Positions 41,024 to 50,112 of a stretch of 64,000 nucleotides of DNA are shown piece after piece. A program made the translations under genes and the position numbers. Source of the DNA: DATARH01 sp963705325. GTDB lineage: Bacteria; Pseudomonadota; Alphaproteobacteria; ATCC43930; CGMCC-115725. The stretch is taken from contig OY970069.1 of the NCBI GenBank assembly GCA_963705325.1, positions 3,968,001-4,032,000 of the forward strand, in the 5' to 3' direction. The notes under the pieces were generated by a model. The model was not told the DNA's origin. It worked only from the letters and a program-made list of their open reading frames with translations, and searched no databases. Every line of letters starts with the position of its first letter. Positions within the stretch are counted from its first letter, which is position 1.

Positions 41024-41911
41024 ATGCCCGTTTCCATCAAACCGCTGCATCCGGTCTTCGCCGGCGAAGTCCATGGGGTCGACTGCACCCGACCTCTCTC
41101 GCCGGACGAGGTCGCGGAAATTGAAGCCGGCATGGACAAGTACGCCGTGCTTGTCTTTCGCGAACAGGCCCTCAGCGATGAACAGCAGCTCGCCTTCACC
41201 AAGCAGTTCGGCCCGCTCGAGGCCTATGGCAACCCGGGCCATATCCGCAAGGAGGTCGAGCAGCGGACGCCGAAAGGCGTCGCCGACTTCTCCAACCTCG
41301 ACAAGGACGGCAACATCCTCGCGGCCGACGAGCGGGTGTGGTTCTTCAAGCTCGGTGACCGGTTGTGGCATTCGGACAGCTCGTTCCGCCCCGTCCCGGC
41401 GAAATATTCGCTGCTGTCCGGCCGGGTCATCCCGTCATGGGGCGGCAACACCGAATTCGCCGACATGCGCGCCGCCTGGGACGCGCTCGACGCGCGCACC
41501 AAGCGCGAGATCGAACCGCTCGTCTGTCTGCATTCGCTGATCTATTCACGCGCCGCGATCGGCTTCACCGAGCTGACGGACGAGGAGCGCGCCGCGTTCC
41601 GCCCGGTGCGCCAGCGGCTGGTGCGCACGCACCCGGTGACCGGGCGGAAATCGCTGTTCCTCGCCGCCCACGCCGGCGCGATCGAGGGCTGGCCCATTCC
41701 CGAGGCGCAGATGTTCCTGCGCGACCTCACCGAGCACGCGACGCAGCGTGAGTTCGTCTATTCGCACCAATGGCGGGTGGGCGACCTCGTCATTTGGGAC
41801 AACCGCCAGACGATGCACCGGGCCCGCCGGTTCGACGACCGCAACGAAATTCGCGACGTGCGCCGGACCACGCTGGCCGGCGACGTCGTGACGATCGAAC
41901 AGGTGGCCTAG
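41024..41911 (+). CDS. TauD/TfdA-family Fe(II)/2-oxoglutarate dioxygenase
   Basis: 295 residues. The metal facial triad is visible: His116 and Asp118 in DRLWHSDSSFRP, and His265 in RQTMHRARRF. Arg near 280 (VRRTTLAG) binds 2-oxoglutarate. Start region SIKPLHPVFAGEVHGVDCTR is normal for the family, which includes taurine and 2,4-D dioxygenases. The ribosome site is GAGGAGG. Convergent with the Asp-box gene, overlapping by four bases. Confidence 0.9.
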   Translation: MPVSIKPLHPVFAGEVHGVDCTRPLSPDEVAEIEAGMDKYAVLVFREQALSDEQQLAFTKQFGPLEAYGNPGHIRKEVEQRTPKGVADFSNLDKDGNILAADERVWFFKLGDRLWHSDSSFRPVPAKYSLLSGRVIPSWGGNTEFADMRAAWDALDARTKREIEPLVCLHSLIYSRAAIGFTELTDEERAAFRPVRQRLVRTHPVTGRKSLFLAAHAGAIEGWPIPEAQMFLRDLTEHATQREFVYSHQWRVGDLVIWDNRQTMHRARRFDDRNEIRDVRRTTLAGDVVTIEQVA

Positions 41912-42876
41912 TTCGGCACCCAGGTTGCGGCTCTGATCTCGCCGAATTCGCGGGCGATCTTGCGCCACGACGCGCCGGCATCCTCGGTGACGTAGACCTC
42001 GCCGAACAGGCTGAAGGCGACAATGCGGTCGGCATTGGCGGGGTGCGTGGCGAGGCCCCACATCGTGGCGTTGGGCTGACCGGGGAGCGGCAGGATTTCC
42101 CATCTCTGGCCGAAATCGGTGGTGCGGAGCACATGGCCCTTTTCGCCCGTGGTGGTCTCGCCGCACCCCGCATACAGCACGCGCGGATCGTCGGTCTTGA
42201 CCGCAAGACCGCGGGCATAGGGCAGCGGCCACTTCTCTCTGATTTCCAGCGATTGCCAGGTATCGCCGAGATTGTCGCTGACAAAGACTTCGCGCGCGGT
42301 GCTGGCATAGAGGCGCTTGGGCTGAGTTTGCGCGATCGCCACGGCGTGGATGTCCGGATCGTACAAACCCGTCTTCTGGTGTGTCCAGGTATCTCCGCCG
42401 TCCATGCTGCGAAAGACGCCGTCGATTTCGACCCCGGCCCAAACCATCCGATGGTCGTCGGGGTCAACAACGAGGCCGGTCACAAACGGCACGCCGATCG
42501 AGCACTCCGGCGCGATGTCGACGGCCAGTCTCTCCCAGTGCCGTCCCCCGTCGCGCGAGCGATAGACCCCGGCCGGACGCGTGCCGGCGAAGAGAATATC
42601 GGGATCGACCGGGTCGATGGTCAGCGACCAGATCGTCGGCAGGTCGCCTTGCGCGCCGATCCGTTCCCAGTGCTCACCGCAATCGTAACTGGCGAACAAA
42701 CCGGTATCGCCACCGGCGAGGACCGTATGCGGCTGTGTCGGATGGGCGACCAAGGCCTGGATCCGGCTATTGAGCGGAAACGGCGCGCGATGCCGCGTCC
42801 ACGACTGACCCGAATCCGGGCTGTGCCATACGCCCCAACCGGCCGTTCCAAGACATATGCTGTAGTTCGCCGGCAT
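41908..42876 (-). CDS. Asp-box (BNR) beta-propeller protein
   Basis: 322 residues from the ATG at 42,874-42,876. About seven Asp-boxes are visible (SPDSGQSW, SYDCGEHW, SRDGGRHW, SMDGGDTW, SDNLGDTW, TTDFGQRW, TEDAGASW), spaced as in a seven-blade propeller like Ycf48 or sortilin-type proteins. No signal peptide and no sialidase catalytic Arg triad are evident, so enzyme activity is unlikely. Divides the TauD gene from the next LLM gene. Confidence 0.85.
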   Translation of the reverse strand: MPANYSICLGTAGWGVWHSPDSGQSWTRHRAPFPLNSRIQALVAHPTQPHTVLAGGDTGLFASYDCGEHWERIGAQGDLPTIWSLTIDPVDPDILFAGTRPAGVYRSRDGGRHWERLAVDIAPECSIGVPFVTGLVVDPDDHRMVWAGVEIDGVFRSMDGGDTWTHQKTGLYDPDIHAVAIAQTQPKRLYASTAREVFVSDNLGDTWQSLEIREKWPLPYARGLAVKTDDPRVLYAGCGETTTGEKGHVLRTTDFGQRWEILPLPGQPNATMWGLATHPANADRIVAFSLFGEVYVTEDAGASWRKIAREFGEIRAATWVPN

Positions 42877-42890
42877 GGGCCGCCTCCCTC

Positions 42891-43730
42891 TTACCCGTTG
42901 ACCTGGCGCATCAGCCCGGCCCACTGGTCGAGCACCGGCAGGATCTTGTCGCGTGGCTCCGACATGAGACCCGTGTTGACGCGCACAACACCAAGGTCGC
43001 GCAGATATTTGAGCCTGTCGGCATCGAGCGGGCAACCGCCCATGGTCACCGGCAGCGGAGCCCGGCCGGCGTCGGCGCACATCTTCTTGAACGCCGGGAG
43101 GATTTCCTCAGGCTTGCCCGACGACGCGTTGGGGTACCAGCCGTCGCCGTAGCGCACCGCACGCCGCGCCGCCCATGGAAAAGCGCCGCCGACGAGGATC
43201 GGCGGGTGCGGCTTTTGCACCGGTTTAGGCCAGGTCATCATCGGTACGACGTTGAGCGTCTCGCCATGATACTCGGCGGTGCTCTTGGTCCAGATCTCCT
43301 TCATCGCTTCCATCTGCTCGCGCATGTGCAGCATGCGGGTGGCGAACGGGGTGCCGTGGCTCTCGACCTCCTCGACGTTCCAGCCGCCGCCGATGCCGAA
43401 AATGACGCGGCCGCCCGACACCTGATCCAAAGACGCGACCGCCTTCGCGGTCTGGATCGTGTCGCGCTGGATGACGAGGCAAATGCCGAAGGCGAGCTTC
43501 AGCCTCTTGGTGACCGCGCCGCAGACCGCGAGCGTCACGAACGGGTCCATCACGTCGTAATAGCGCTTCTGCAGCTCGCCGCCGCCCGGCGGCGGGGTCT
43601 TGCGCGGCACCGGGATGTGCGAGTGCTCGGCGACCCAGACGGATTCGAGCCCGCGCTCCTCCATCGCGACCGCCAACTCGGCCGGGGTGATCGAATAATC
43701 GGTGAAAAAGATCGTGCAGCCGAAATCCAT
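42891..43730 (-). CDS. LLM-class oxidoreductase (F420-type pattern)
   Basis: 279 residues. Markers: ERGLESVWVAEHSHIPVPRK, RLKLAFGICLVIQRDTIQTA, ASLDQVSGGRVIFGIGGGWN, and KPVQKPHPPILVGGAFPWAA. This wording matches the TIGR03619-type LLM group, many of which use F420, though FMN is equally possible here. Fourteen bases upstream of the Asp-box gene and on the same strand. Confidence 0.9.
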   Translation of the reverse strand: MDFGCTIFFTDYSITPAELAVAMEERGLESVWVAEHSHIPVPRKTPPPGGGELQKRYYDVMDPFVTLAVCGAVTKRLKLAFGICLVIQRDTIQTAKAVASLDQVSGGRVIFGIGGGWNVEEVESHGTPFATRMLHMREQMEAMKEIWTKSTAEYHGETLNVVPMMTWPKPVQKPHPPILVGGAFPWAARRAVRYGDGWYPNASSGKPEEILPAFKKMCADAGRAPLPVTMGGCPLDADRLKYLRDLGVVRVNTGLMSEPRDKILPVLDQWAGLMRQVNG

Positions 43731-43823
43731 GAGATGCCTCCCGGTGGCGGTATTTCGCTGCGCTGATCCTAGGCCGAGCGGCGCGGCGGTGCTAGCCTCG
43801 CCTCGCCAACGAGGGAGAGCAGC

Positions 43824-45020
43824 ATGGGCCAGGCGCTAAAGGGCATTCGCGTCATCGACATGACCCACAACCAGGCGGGGCCGGCCTGCGCGCAGATGCT
43901 GGCCTTTCTCGGCGCCGACGTGATCAAGCTGGAGGAACCGAAGGCCGGCGATGTGGCGCGCACCGTCCATGCCGACAAGAAGAACAGCGACAGCCTGTTC
44001 TTCCTGTTGTTCAACGCCAACAAGCGCAGCCTGACGCTCAACCTCAAAAGCGACGAGGGCAAGCGGCTGTTCAAGGAGGTCGTCGCGCAGTCGGACGTGC
44101 TGCTGGAGAATTTCGGGCCGGGCGCGATGGATCGCCTGGGGCTTGGCTGGGACGTGCTCAAGGAGCTCAACCCGCGGCTCATCTACGCGACGATCAAGGG
44201 CTTTGGCAGCTACGGGCCGCACGCGCACTTCAAGAGCTACGAGCCGGTGGCGCAGGCGATGGGTGGGGCAATGAGCGTCACCGGCTTTCCCGACAGCCCG
44301 CCGACCCTGGTGCTGCCGGCGATCGGCGACAGCGGCACCGGGATGCAGATGGCGATCGGCATCCTCGCCGCGCTGCAGCAGCGGCACAACACGGGCAAGG
44401 GCCAGCACGTCGAGGTGTCGATGCAAGACGCGGTGGTCAACATCATCCGCGTCAGCTTGCGCGACCATCAGCGCCAAGGACATCCGATGGAGCGGCACGG
44501 CAACCAGCTCGGCCACACTGTGCCCGGCACCACCTATGCCTGCGCCCCAGGCGGGCCGAACGATTACGTCATCGTGCTCGCCCAGCCGCAGATGTGGAAG
44601 GCGATGTGCGGCGTCATCGGCCGGCTGGAGCTGGCCGACGACCCGCGTTATGCGACCCCCGAGGCGCGCTGGGAATACCGCCACGACCTCGACGCCATCG
44701 TCGAGGAATGGACGCGCCAGCACACCAAGTACGAGGTGATGCAATTGCTCGGCGACGCCGGCGTGCCATGCGGCGCCTGCCAGGACACCGGCGAGGTGCT
44801 GAGCGATCCGCACCTGAAGGCGCGCGAGATGATCGTCGACATCGACTACCCGACCCGCGGGGTCTACCAGACGGTCGGTTGCCCAGTGAAGCTGTCGGAC
44901 TCGCCGGCCGAGATCACCCGCCCGCCGCTTCTGGGCGAGCACACCGACGCGCTTTTGGGCGAGCTCTGCGGCGTCGATCCCGACCAGCTCAAACGCCTGC
45001 GCGAAAGCGGCGTCGTGTAA
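43824..45020 (+). CDS. CaiB/BaiF-type CoA transferase (1)
   Basis: 398 residues, family III CoA transferase. It starts LKGIRVIDMTHNQAGPACAQ, LGADVIKLEEPKAGDVARTV, with the nucleotide-loop LLENFGPGAMDRLGLGWDVL. It has SVTGFPDSPPTLVLPAIGDS with the catalytic Asp, and ends GVYQTVGCPVKLSDSPAEIT. It moves CoA between acids, commonly in degradation of carnitine, oxalate or aromatic acids. The acid is unknown. Followed after 28 bases by TfoX-like gene. Confidence 0.9.
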   Translation: MGQALKGIRVIDMTHNQAGPACAQMLAFLGADVIKLEEPKAGDVARTVHADKKNSDSLFFLLFNANKRSLTLNLKSDEGKRLFKEVVAQSDVLLENFGPGAMDRLGLGWDVLKELNPRLIYATIKGFGSYGPHAHFKSYEPVAQAMGGAMSVTGFPDSPPTLVLPAIGDSGTGMQMAIGILAALQQRHNTGKGQHVEVSMQDAVVNIIRVSLRDHQRQGHPMERHGNQLGHTVPGTTYACAPGGPNDYVIVLAQPQMWKAMCGVIGRLELADDPRYATPEARWEYRHDLDAIVEEWTRQHTKYEVMQLLGDAGVPCGACQDTGEVLSDPHLKAREMIVDIDYPTRGVYQTVGCPVKLSDSPAEITRPPLLGEHTDALLGELCGVDPDQLKRLRESGVV

Positions 45021-45048
45021 TCAATTAGAGCGCCGGGCGGCGTGCCGA

Positions 45049-45435
45049 ATGGTCGCTAGCGACAGCTTTGCCGAGTTCCTGCGCGAGCAGCTCGCCACGC
45101 TCGGCTACATCACGATGCGCAGGATGTTCGGCAAGACGGGCGTGTTCTGCGACGGGCTGATGCTGGGAATGGTGACGGACAACACGCTCTACCTCCGGGT
45201 CGATGACCAGAACGCGGCGGCCTTCGCGGAGGCTGCGTCCTTCCCGCCGCTCAATTACGAAAAGCAAGGACGTACCTTGGACCTGTCCTTCTGGCGCGCA
45301 CCGGACCGACTGTTCGATGAACCCGATGAATTGGTCGCCTGGGCGCAAATAGCGCTGGCGGCGGCCGGCCGCGTCGCCGCGAAGAACAAGCGGCCGCTCA
45401 GCAGACGTCGCCCGAAACGCGGAGAGCAGGAGTGA
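45049..45435 (+). CDS. TfoX/Sxy N-terminal-domain protein
   Basis: 128 residues. It contains FAEFLREQLATLGYITMRRM and FGKTGVFCDGLMLGMVTDNT, then LYLRVDDQNAAAFAEAASFP. This is the TfoX N-terminal domain ('l..l.....R.MFGg.gvy.dg..fali....lylk.d'). In Gammaproteobacteria TfoX activates competence; in Alphaproteobacteria the single-domain proteins have unknown roles. Basic tail. Coupled to the next gene by a GTGA overlap. Confidence 0.85.
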   Translation: MVASDSFAEFLREQLATLGYITMRRMFGKTGVFCDGLMLGMVTDNTLYLRVDDQNAAAFAEAASFPPLNYEKQGRTLDLSFWRAPDRLFDEPDELVAWAQIALAAAGRVAAKNKRPLSRRRPKRGEQE

Positions 45436-46157
45436 TCGGCTTTCGCGCCCGGCTGGGGTTTCTGCTGCCGCCGGGCAACCCGACGATCGAGCCGGAAATG
45501 ATGGCGATGGCGCCGGAAGGGGTATCGCTGCATTTCCACCGGATGAACGCGGGCGGCGTCCCCGGCGCGCTCGATGGCCAAGAGGAGCGCAATCGGGAAA
45601 TGCTCGCCAGCCTGCCGGCGGCTGTCACCACGCTGGCCCAGGTCAAACCCGACATCGTCGTCATCGCCCACACCGCGACCAGCTACGACCTCGGGCGCGA
45701 AGCGGAGCACGCACTGCTCGCCCAGCTAGCAAAGGCCGGCGGCACGCGGGTCACGACTGCGTTCGCCTCGGTCGCGGCGGCGTTGGAGCGGCTCGGCGTA
45801 AAGCGGGTCGCGGTCGGCACCCCCTACTCGGCCGAAACGACGCAGAAAGGCAAGGCGCATCTGGAGGCGCATGAGTTCGAGGTGGTCAACCACGACAACC
45901 TCAAGCACGCCGGCAACATTTACGACACGACAGCCGAACAGGCATACCGCCTCGCGCGCTCGGTCGATGCGCCGGAGGCCGAGGCGGTGTTCCTCTCCGG
46001 CACCGGCATGCCGACGGTCTCGGTGCTGGAGATGCTTGAACGGGATTTGCAGAAGCCGGTGATCTCGAGCAATTCGGCGATGATGTGGCTGGCGCTGCGC
46101 GCCTGCGGGGTCAATCAGCCGGTCACCGGGTATGGGCGATTGTTGACGCTCGACTGA
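45432..46157 (+). CDS. Asp/Glu racemase-superfamily protein (maleate isomerase / arylmalonate decarboxylase-like)
   Basis: 241 residues from GTG 45,432. It starts ARLGFLLPPGNPTIEPEMMA, characteristic of the maleate isomerase branch. It then has VIAHTATSYDLGREAEHALL at the first catalytic loop (Thr or Gly replaces the usual first Cys), VKRVAVGTPYSAETTQKGKA, and VFLSGTGMPTVSVLEMLERD at the second loop. Both positions lack Cys, as in decarboxylase-type or inactive relatives. The substrate is likely a small dicarboxylic acid. Confidence 0.75.
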   Translation: MIGFRARLGFLLPPGNPTIEPEMMAMAPEGVSLHFHRMNAGGVPGALDGQEERNREMLASLPAAVTTLAQVKPDIVVIAHTATSYDLGREAEHALLAQLAKAGGTRVTTAFASVAAALERLGVKRVAVGTPYSAETTQKGKAHLEAHEFEVVNHDNLKHAGNIYDTTAEQAYRLARSVDAPEAEAVFLSGTGMPTVSVLEMLERDLQKPVISSNSAMMWLALRACGVNQPVTGYGRLLTLD

Positions 46158-46197
46158 GCCAGCCTATCTTTGAACAGCAGAATTAAGGGAGTTGCCG

Positions 46198-47031
46198 ATG
46201 TCCGTCGCCGAAATCGCCGCAGAACCCGCGACGCTTGACGCCTCGCTCAACTATTACCTCGACACCGGGGACAAGCCGGTCTCGATCGTCGCAGGTCCGG
46301 GGGGTGTGGACACACGGATCGGCGGCGGCGAATACGACCCGCATGTCGTGACGCTGCGGAACGGTAGGCTGCATTTGCGCGAGTTCGCGGTCGATCGCAA
46401 CGGCTTCGTCTTTGTCGACCACCCCACCAAGGTCCGCGACTTTTACGACGAGGACGAGGTCCGCCGGGTCTACTACCCCGAGATGGAAGCGCTGATCAAA
46501 CGCGAGGCGGGAGCCAAGCGCGTCGTCGTCTTCGACCACACGCTGCGCACCCAGGATGAAACCCAGCGCCAGACCCAGGGCATCCGCGACGTCGTCCGCC
46601 GCGTCCACAACGATTACACCGAGTTTTCGGCGCGCAAGCGGGTTCGCGATCTGATGGGCGGCGAGGCCGAGGAGCTGCTCGAGCACCGCTTTGCGATCGT
46701 CCAGTGCTGGCGGCCGATCCGCCTGCCGGTCGAAAGCTGGCCGCTGGCAATCGCCGACTCGCAGACGCTCGACCCGAAAAATTTTGTCGTGACCGAGCGG
46801 CGCTATCAGAACCGCGTCGGCCAGACCGCGGCGATCACCTGGGACCCGAAACATCGCTGGTACTGGTTCCCGCACATGCGCCGCGACGAAGCGCTGGTGT
46901 TCAAGGTGTTTGATTCGGAGACCGACGGCCGGGCGCGCTGGACCGCGCACACCGCCTTCGACGATCCCACCTCGCCGCCCAACGCGCGGTTCCGCGAGAG
47001 CATCGAGATCAGGACGCTCGCGTTCTTCTAA
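46198..47031 (+). CDS. CmcJ/NvfI-family oxidoreductase
   Basis: 277 residues from the ATG at 46,198, with AGGGAG upstream. A TTG at 46,192 is also in frame. The pattern VVVFDHTLRTQDETQRQTQG, VRRVHNDYTEFSARKRVRDL, FAIVQCWRPIRLPVESWPLA and HRWYWFPHMRRDEALVFKVF matches the CmcJ/AsaB/GA4-desaturase-like family. The HxD-like V-H-N-D and later W-Y-W-F-P-H residues are the probable metal site of a 2-oxoglutarate-type enzyme. It is used in secondary metabolism in fungi and bacteria; the bacterial role is unclear. Confidence 0.8.
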   Translation: MSVAEIAAEPATLDASLNYYLDTGDKPVSIVAGPGGVDTRIGGGEYDPHVVTLRNGRLHLREFAVDRNGFVFVDHPTKVRDFYDEDEVRRVYYPEMEALIKREAGAKRVVVFDHTLRTQDETQRQTQGIRDVVRRVHNDYTEFSARKRVRDLMGGEAEELLEHRFAIVQCWRPIRLPVESWPLAIADSQTLDPKNFVVTERRYQNRVGQTAAITWDPKHRWYWFPHMRRDEALVFKVFDSETDGRARWTAHTAFDDPTSPPNARFRESIEIRTLAFF

Positions 47032-47196
47032 CTCCGCTTCGGTCCTACCCAGCGCCGAGCGGCTTGTCGCGGCAGCGCGAAATCGCTGAGCGTATTCGTG
47101 GCCTGGTCCTCTACTTGAGCGCGACAAGGGGTTCAGGTAGGATTCGCTGCGACAGAACCGCAATGGTTTCGGCTGTCTCGTACATTGGGGGAAGAC

Positions 47197-47269
47197 ATGG
47201 GGAAGGCTTATTGGCGCGTCATCGGCGCGGCTCTTCTTGGCCTGACGTTCGCGCCAACGGTGGCGCTAG
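47197..47269 (+). pseudogene. 5' piece of outer-membrane beta-barrel gene A, cut by an IS element
   Basis: ATG at 47,197. The signal peptide is GKAYWRVIGAALLGLTFAPT then VALA; the frame is interrupted by the IS at the CTAG target. Joined to 48,872 it gives an uninterrupted 426-residue frame, parallel to paralogue B. Confidence 0.9.
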
Positions 47270-48867
47270 CCGGGATAATTCACCGGGTAGCCTGAGGAGG
47301 TTGGCGGGAACGACATAAGCCGTTGGATTCGTGTATGATTTGGTTGCAAGACCGGATCAACCGAAGGCAACGGAGTTCGCGCCCGCCATGGACGAAGGTA
47401 CGGGGATTTTGCCAGGCTTGCCAGCGGTGGCGGGCAAGCCCGTGCACATCGGCTTTGATGGCGGCCGGCTGACCTCGGACGCCGGGATATTGCTGCTGGC
47501 AGCGATCGAGCAACGGCTGGGGATTGCCGATCGGCTGGCGGCCTGCATCGACGACCGGCGCGATCCGGAGCGGGTCGTGCACGGGCTTGCCGAGATGATC
47601 CGCTACCGCGCTCTGCTGATCGCGGCAGGCTATCCCGACGGCAACGACTGCGACGCGCTTAAGTCCGATCCGGCCTTCAAGATGGCCATCGGGCGGCTGC
47701 CCGAGAGTGGTGAGGATTTGTGCTCGCAACCGACCATCAGCCGGCTCGAGAACCTTCCCGGTCCGACTGCGCTCAAACGCATGATGGCAGCGATGGTTGA
47801 GTTGTTCTGCGACAGCTTCGACCAGGTCCCCCGGCGCATCCTGCTCGATATCGACGACACCGAGGACCGGGTGCATGGCGGCCAGCAACTTGCGCTGTTC
47901 AACGCCCACTACGACAGCCGCTGTTTCCTGCCAATCCACATTTACGAGGCGACCACCGGCAAACCGGTCGCCATCATCCTGCGCCCCGGCAAGACGCCAG
48001 ACGGGGCCGAGGTGGCGCTGGTGCTGCGCCATGTTATCGGCCATATCCGCGCCCGCTGGCCGGCGGTCGAGATCATCGTGCGCGGCGACAGCCATTACGG
48101 CCGGCCCGAGGCGATGGCGTGGTGCGAGCGTCGGCGCATCGGCTACATCTTCGGGCTTGCCGGCAATCCGATGCTGCTGCGCCAGGTCAGCCCGCTGGCC
48201 GAGGACGCCGCGCTGGGCCGCATCGCCGGCCAGGGCGAAAAGGTCCGCCGCTACGGCGAGTTCCGCTATGCGGCCAAAAGCTGGACCGTCGAGCGCCGCG
48301 TCATCGCTCGCGTCGAGGCCGGGCTTCAGGGCGCCGACAGCCGCTTCATCGTTACCAATCTGCCGGGCCTGCCCAAGACGCTCTACGAGAAGGCCTATTG
48401 CGCCAGGGGACAGGCCGAAAACCTGATCAAGGCGCACAAGCTGCATCTCGCCTCCGACCGAACCTCCTGCCGCAAAGCCACCGCAAACCAGTTCCGCCTG
48501 TTGATCCACACCGCCGCCTACTGGCTGATGCTGACCCTGCGCGGCCTGGCACCTCGCACATCGTTCTGGCGCGATGCCCAGTTCGACACGATCCGCCTCT
48601 GCCTGATCAAGGTCGCCGGGCGCGTCACCGAGATGGTCACCCGTATCAAGATCGCCCTGCCGACCGCCTATCCCTACCAGGCCAGCTTCACCGATCTCGC
48701 CGGCCGCATCGCCACATTACCGCCGTGAGCGACGGGGCCGTACGCCCCCAGACAAACCCTTCCGCGCAACCTCAAACCCCGATCACTGCGTCTCCGGCGC
48801 CGCCAAAAAGCGCGGCCACAGCACGCCCTCGAACCGCCCGCGCCGAGCCCCCCATGAATAATCCGGG
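47270..48867 (+). mobile_element. IS1380-family insertion sequence
   Basis: 1,598 bp. The left end CCGGGATAATTCACCGGG and the right end (inward) CCCGGATTATTCATGGGG match at 14 of 18 bases. A 4-bp target duplication CTAG stands at 47,266-47,269 and 48,868-48,871. The intact paralogue downstream has a single CTAG at the equivalent place, which proves the insertion. It carries one transposase gene and 139 bases of non-coding DNA after it. Confidence 0.95.
47331..48728 (+). CDS. IS1380-family transposase
   Basis: Up to 465 residues from GTG 47,331; an ATG at 47,388 would give 446. The DDE residues are visible: first Asp in RILLDIDDTEDRVHGGQQLA, second in VEIIVRGDSHYGRPEAMAWC, and Glu in YCARGQAENLIKAHK. 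The last is a perfect Y-(2)-R-(3)-E-(6)-K signature. The start FDGGRLTSDAGILLLAAIEQ is typical for IS1380. The frame is intact, so the element could still be active. Confidence 0.95.
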   Translation: MYDLVARPDQPKATEFAPAMDEGTGILPGLPAVAGKPVHIGFDGGRLTSDAGILLLAAIEQRLGIADRLAACIDDRRDPERVVHGLAEMIRYRALLIAAGYPDGNDCDALKSDPAFKMAIGRLPESGEDLCSQPTISRLENLPGPTALKRMMAAMVELFCDSFDQVPRRILLDIDDTEDRVHGGQQLALFNAHYDSRCFLPIHIYEATTGKPVAIILRPGKTPDGAEVALVLRHVIGHIRARWPAVEIIVRGDSHYGRPEAMAWCERRRIGYIFGLAGNPMLLRQVSPLAEDAALGRIAGQGEKVRRYGEFRYAAKSWTVERRVIARVEAGLQGADSRFIVTNLPGLPKTLYEKAYCARGQAENLIKAHKLHLASDRTSCRKATANQFRLLIHTAAYWLMLTLRGLAPRTSFWRDAQFDTIRLCLIKVAGRVTEMVTRIKIALPTAYPYQASFTDLAGRIATLPP

Positions 48868-48871
48868 CTAG

Positions 48872-50079
48872 CGGAAGACGCGCCTGCGGCACCGGCGCAG
48901 AGCCTGATCAGCTTCCTGCCGGCGCCAAGCGCACCAGCCGATAAAGCCAAGCTCGGTGTGAATGTCGCGAGCCTGCCGTCGGACGGGGTCACGGTGGCGC
49001 CGCCGGTGCTGCCCGCGACCAGCGGCCTCTACTTCTCGGCAGACGGGTCGTGGCAGCATTTCGATCTGCCGCGAGTCGATCTCGGTTTCGTCAATACCAC
49101 CAATGGGACCGACGGCACGCCGTTCTCGTCCATCGGCCCGACGGTTAGGACAAACATCACCGCGAGCGGGTACGGGGTTGACCTCGCGGCCGGATATCAC
49201 CTGCCGCCGGGCACGTTGTCGCCGGCATGGGGCGCCTTGCCGCGGGTCGAGCTCGATTTCAGCATGGTCGACGCCAGCCAGAGGCTCAGCACGCTGGTCG
49301 TCCCGCAAGTGGGTCTAGCCACGACGGGCCAGGCCGGCGCTGTGGTCGGTCTGATGCTGAACGGCGTCGTGATCAACAACGGGCCAATCTGCGGCAATCA
49401 GCTTGGAAGCATCATAAGCTGTCCGACCCGGTCGGCTGAAGCGTCGGATTTCTCGACCTGGCATCTAGGGTTGAAGGGCGCGAGCGAATTCCAGTTCGGC
49501 ATGGTCACGGCGACCCCGTCGCTGAGCATCATCGGCGGCGAAGGGCAGAACGACATCCGCCTGAACCAAACCCAGACGCAATTGGCCAACGGCACCCCCG
49601 TCATCCTCCAAAACTATGCAGCGCACACCAGGCTGAATTGGGACGATGTCGGCGGCAAGGCCGGGTTGCAGCTCAAGGTTCCCTTGGCCAACACGCTGAC
49701 CGCCGCGATCAGCGGCTCGCTCGGGCTGGTCGATCGCGATGCCTCGCTGCGCGGCTCCGACAACTATACCGGAACGCTTTTCGGCCTCCTCCCGCTCCCG
49801 CTCCCGCCGCAGACGAGCCCGTTCCTTTCCACGGTGTCAAACAACAAGAACACGATGGCGGTGCTGACCAACGTCGAGGGCAGCCTCACCGTTCAGGTGA
49901 CCCCGGCGATATCGCTACGCCTCTTCGGCGGGATGAACTACGACGACTCGGTCCCCGGGGTGCGAGCGCCGACCTATTTCGGCAGCTCGATCGCCTCGCC
50001 CGGCGGCACGCCGGCGCGGATCAAGTTTGTCAGCGAGATCAGCTATTACGGCGGCGCCGGGTTCGTCGTCCACTTCTAG
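48872..50079 (+). pseudogene. 3' piece of outer-membrane beta-barrel gene A
   Basis: Continues the frame of 47,197-47,269 after the IS: EDAPAAPAQSLISFLPAPSA, then TSGLYFSADGSWQHFDLPRV, ASGYGVDLAAGYHLPPGTLS, and the end EISYYGGAGFVVHF. Alternating hydrophobic strands and a C-terminal Phe are typical of outer-membrane beta-barrels. Only this part lacks a signal peptide, so the product, if made from an internal GTG at 48,958, could not be exported. Confidence 0.85.
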
Positions 50080-50112
50080 CTAGGGCCGGCCATCTGGCGC
50101 ATCGGGGGAAGC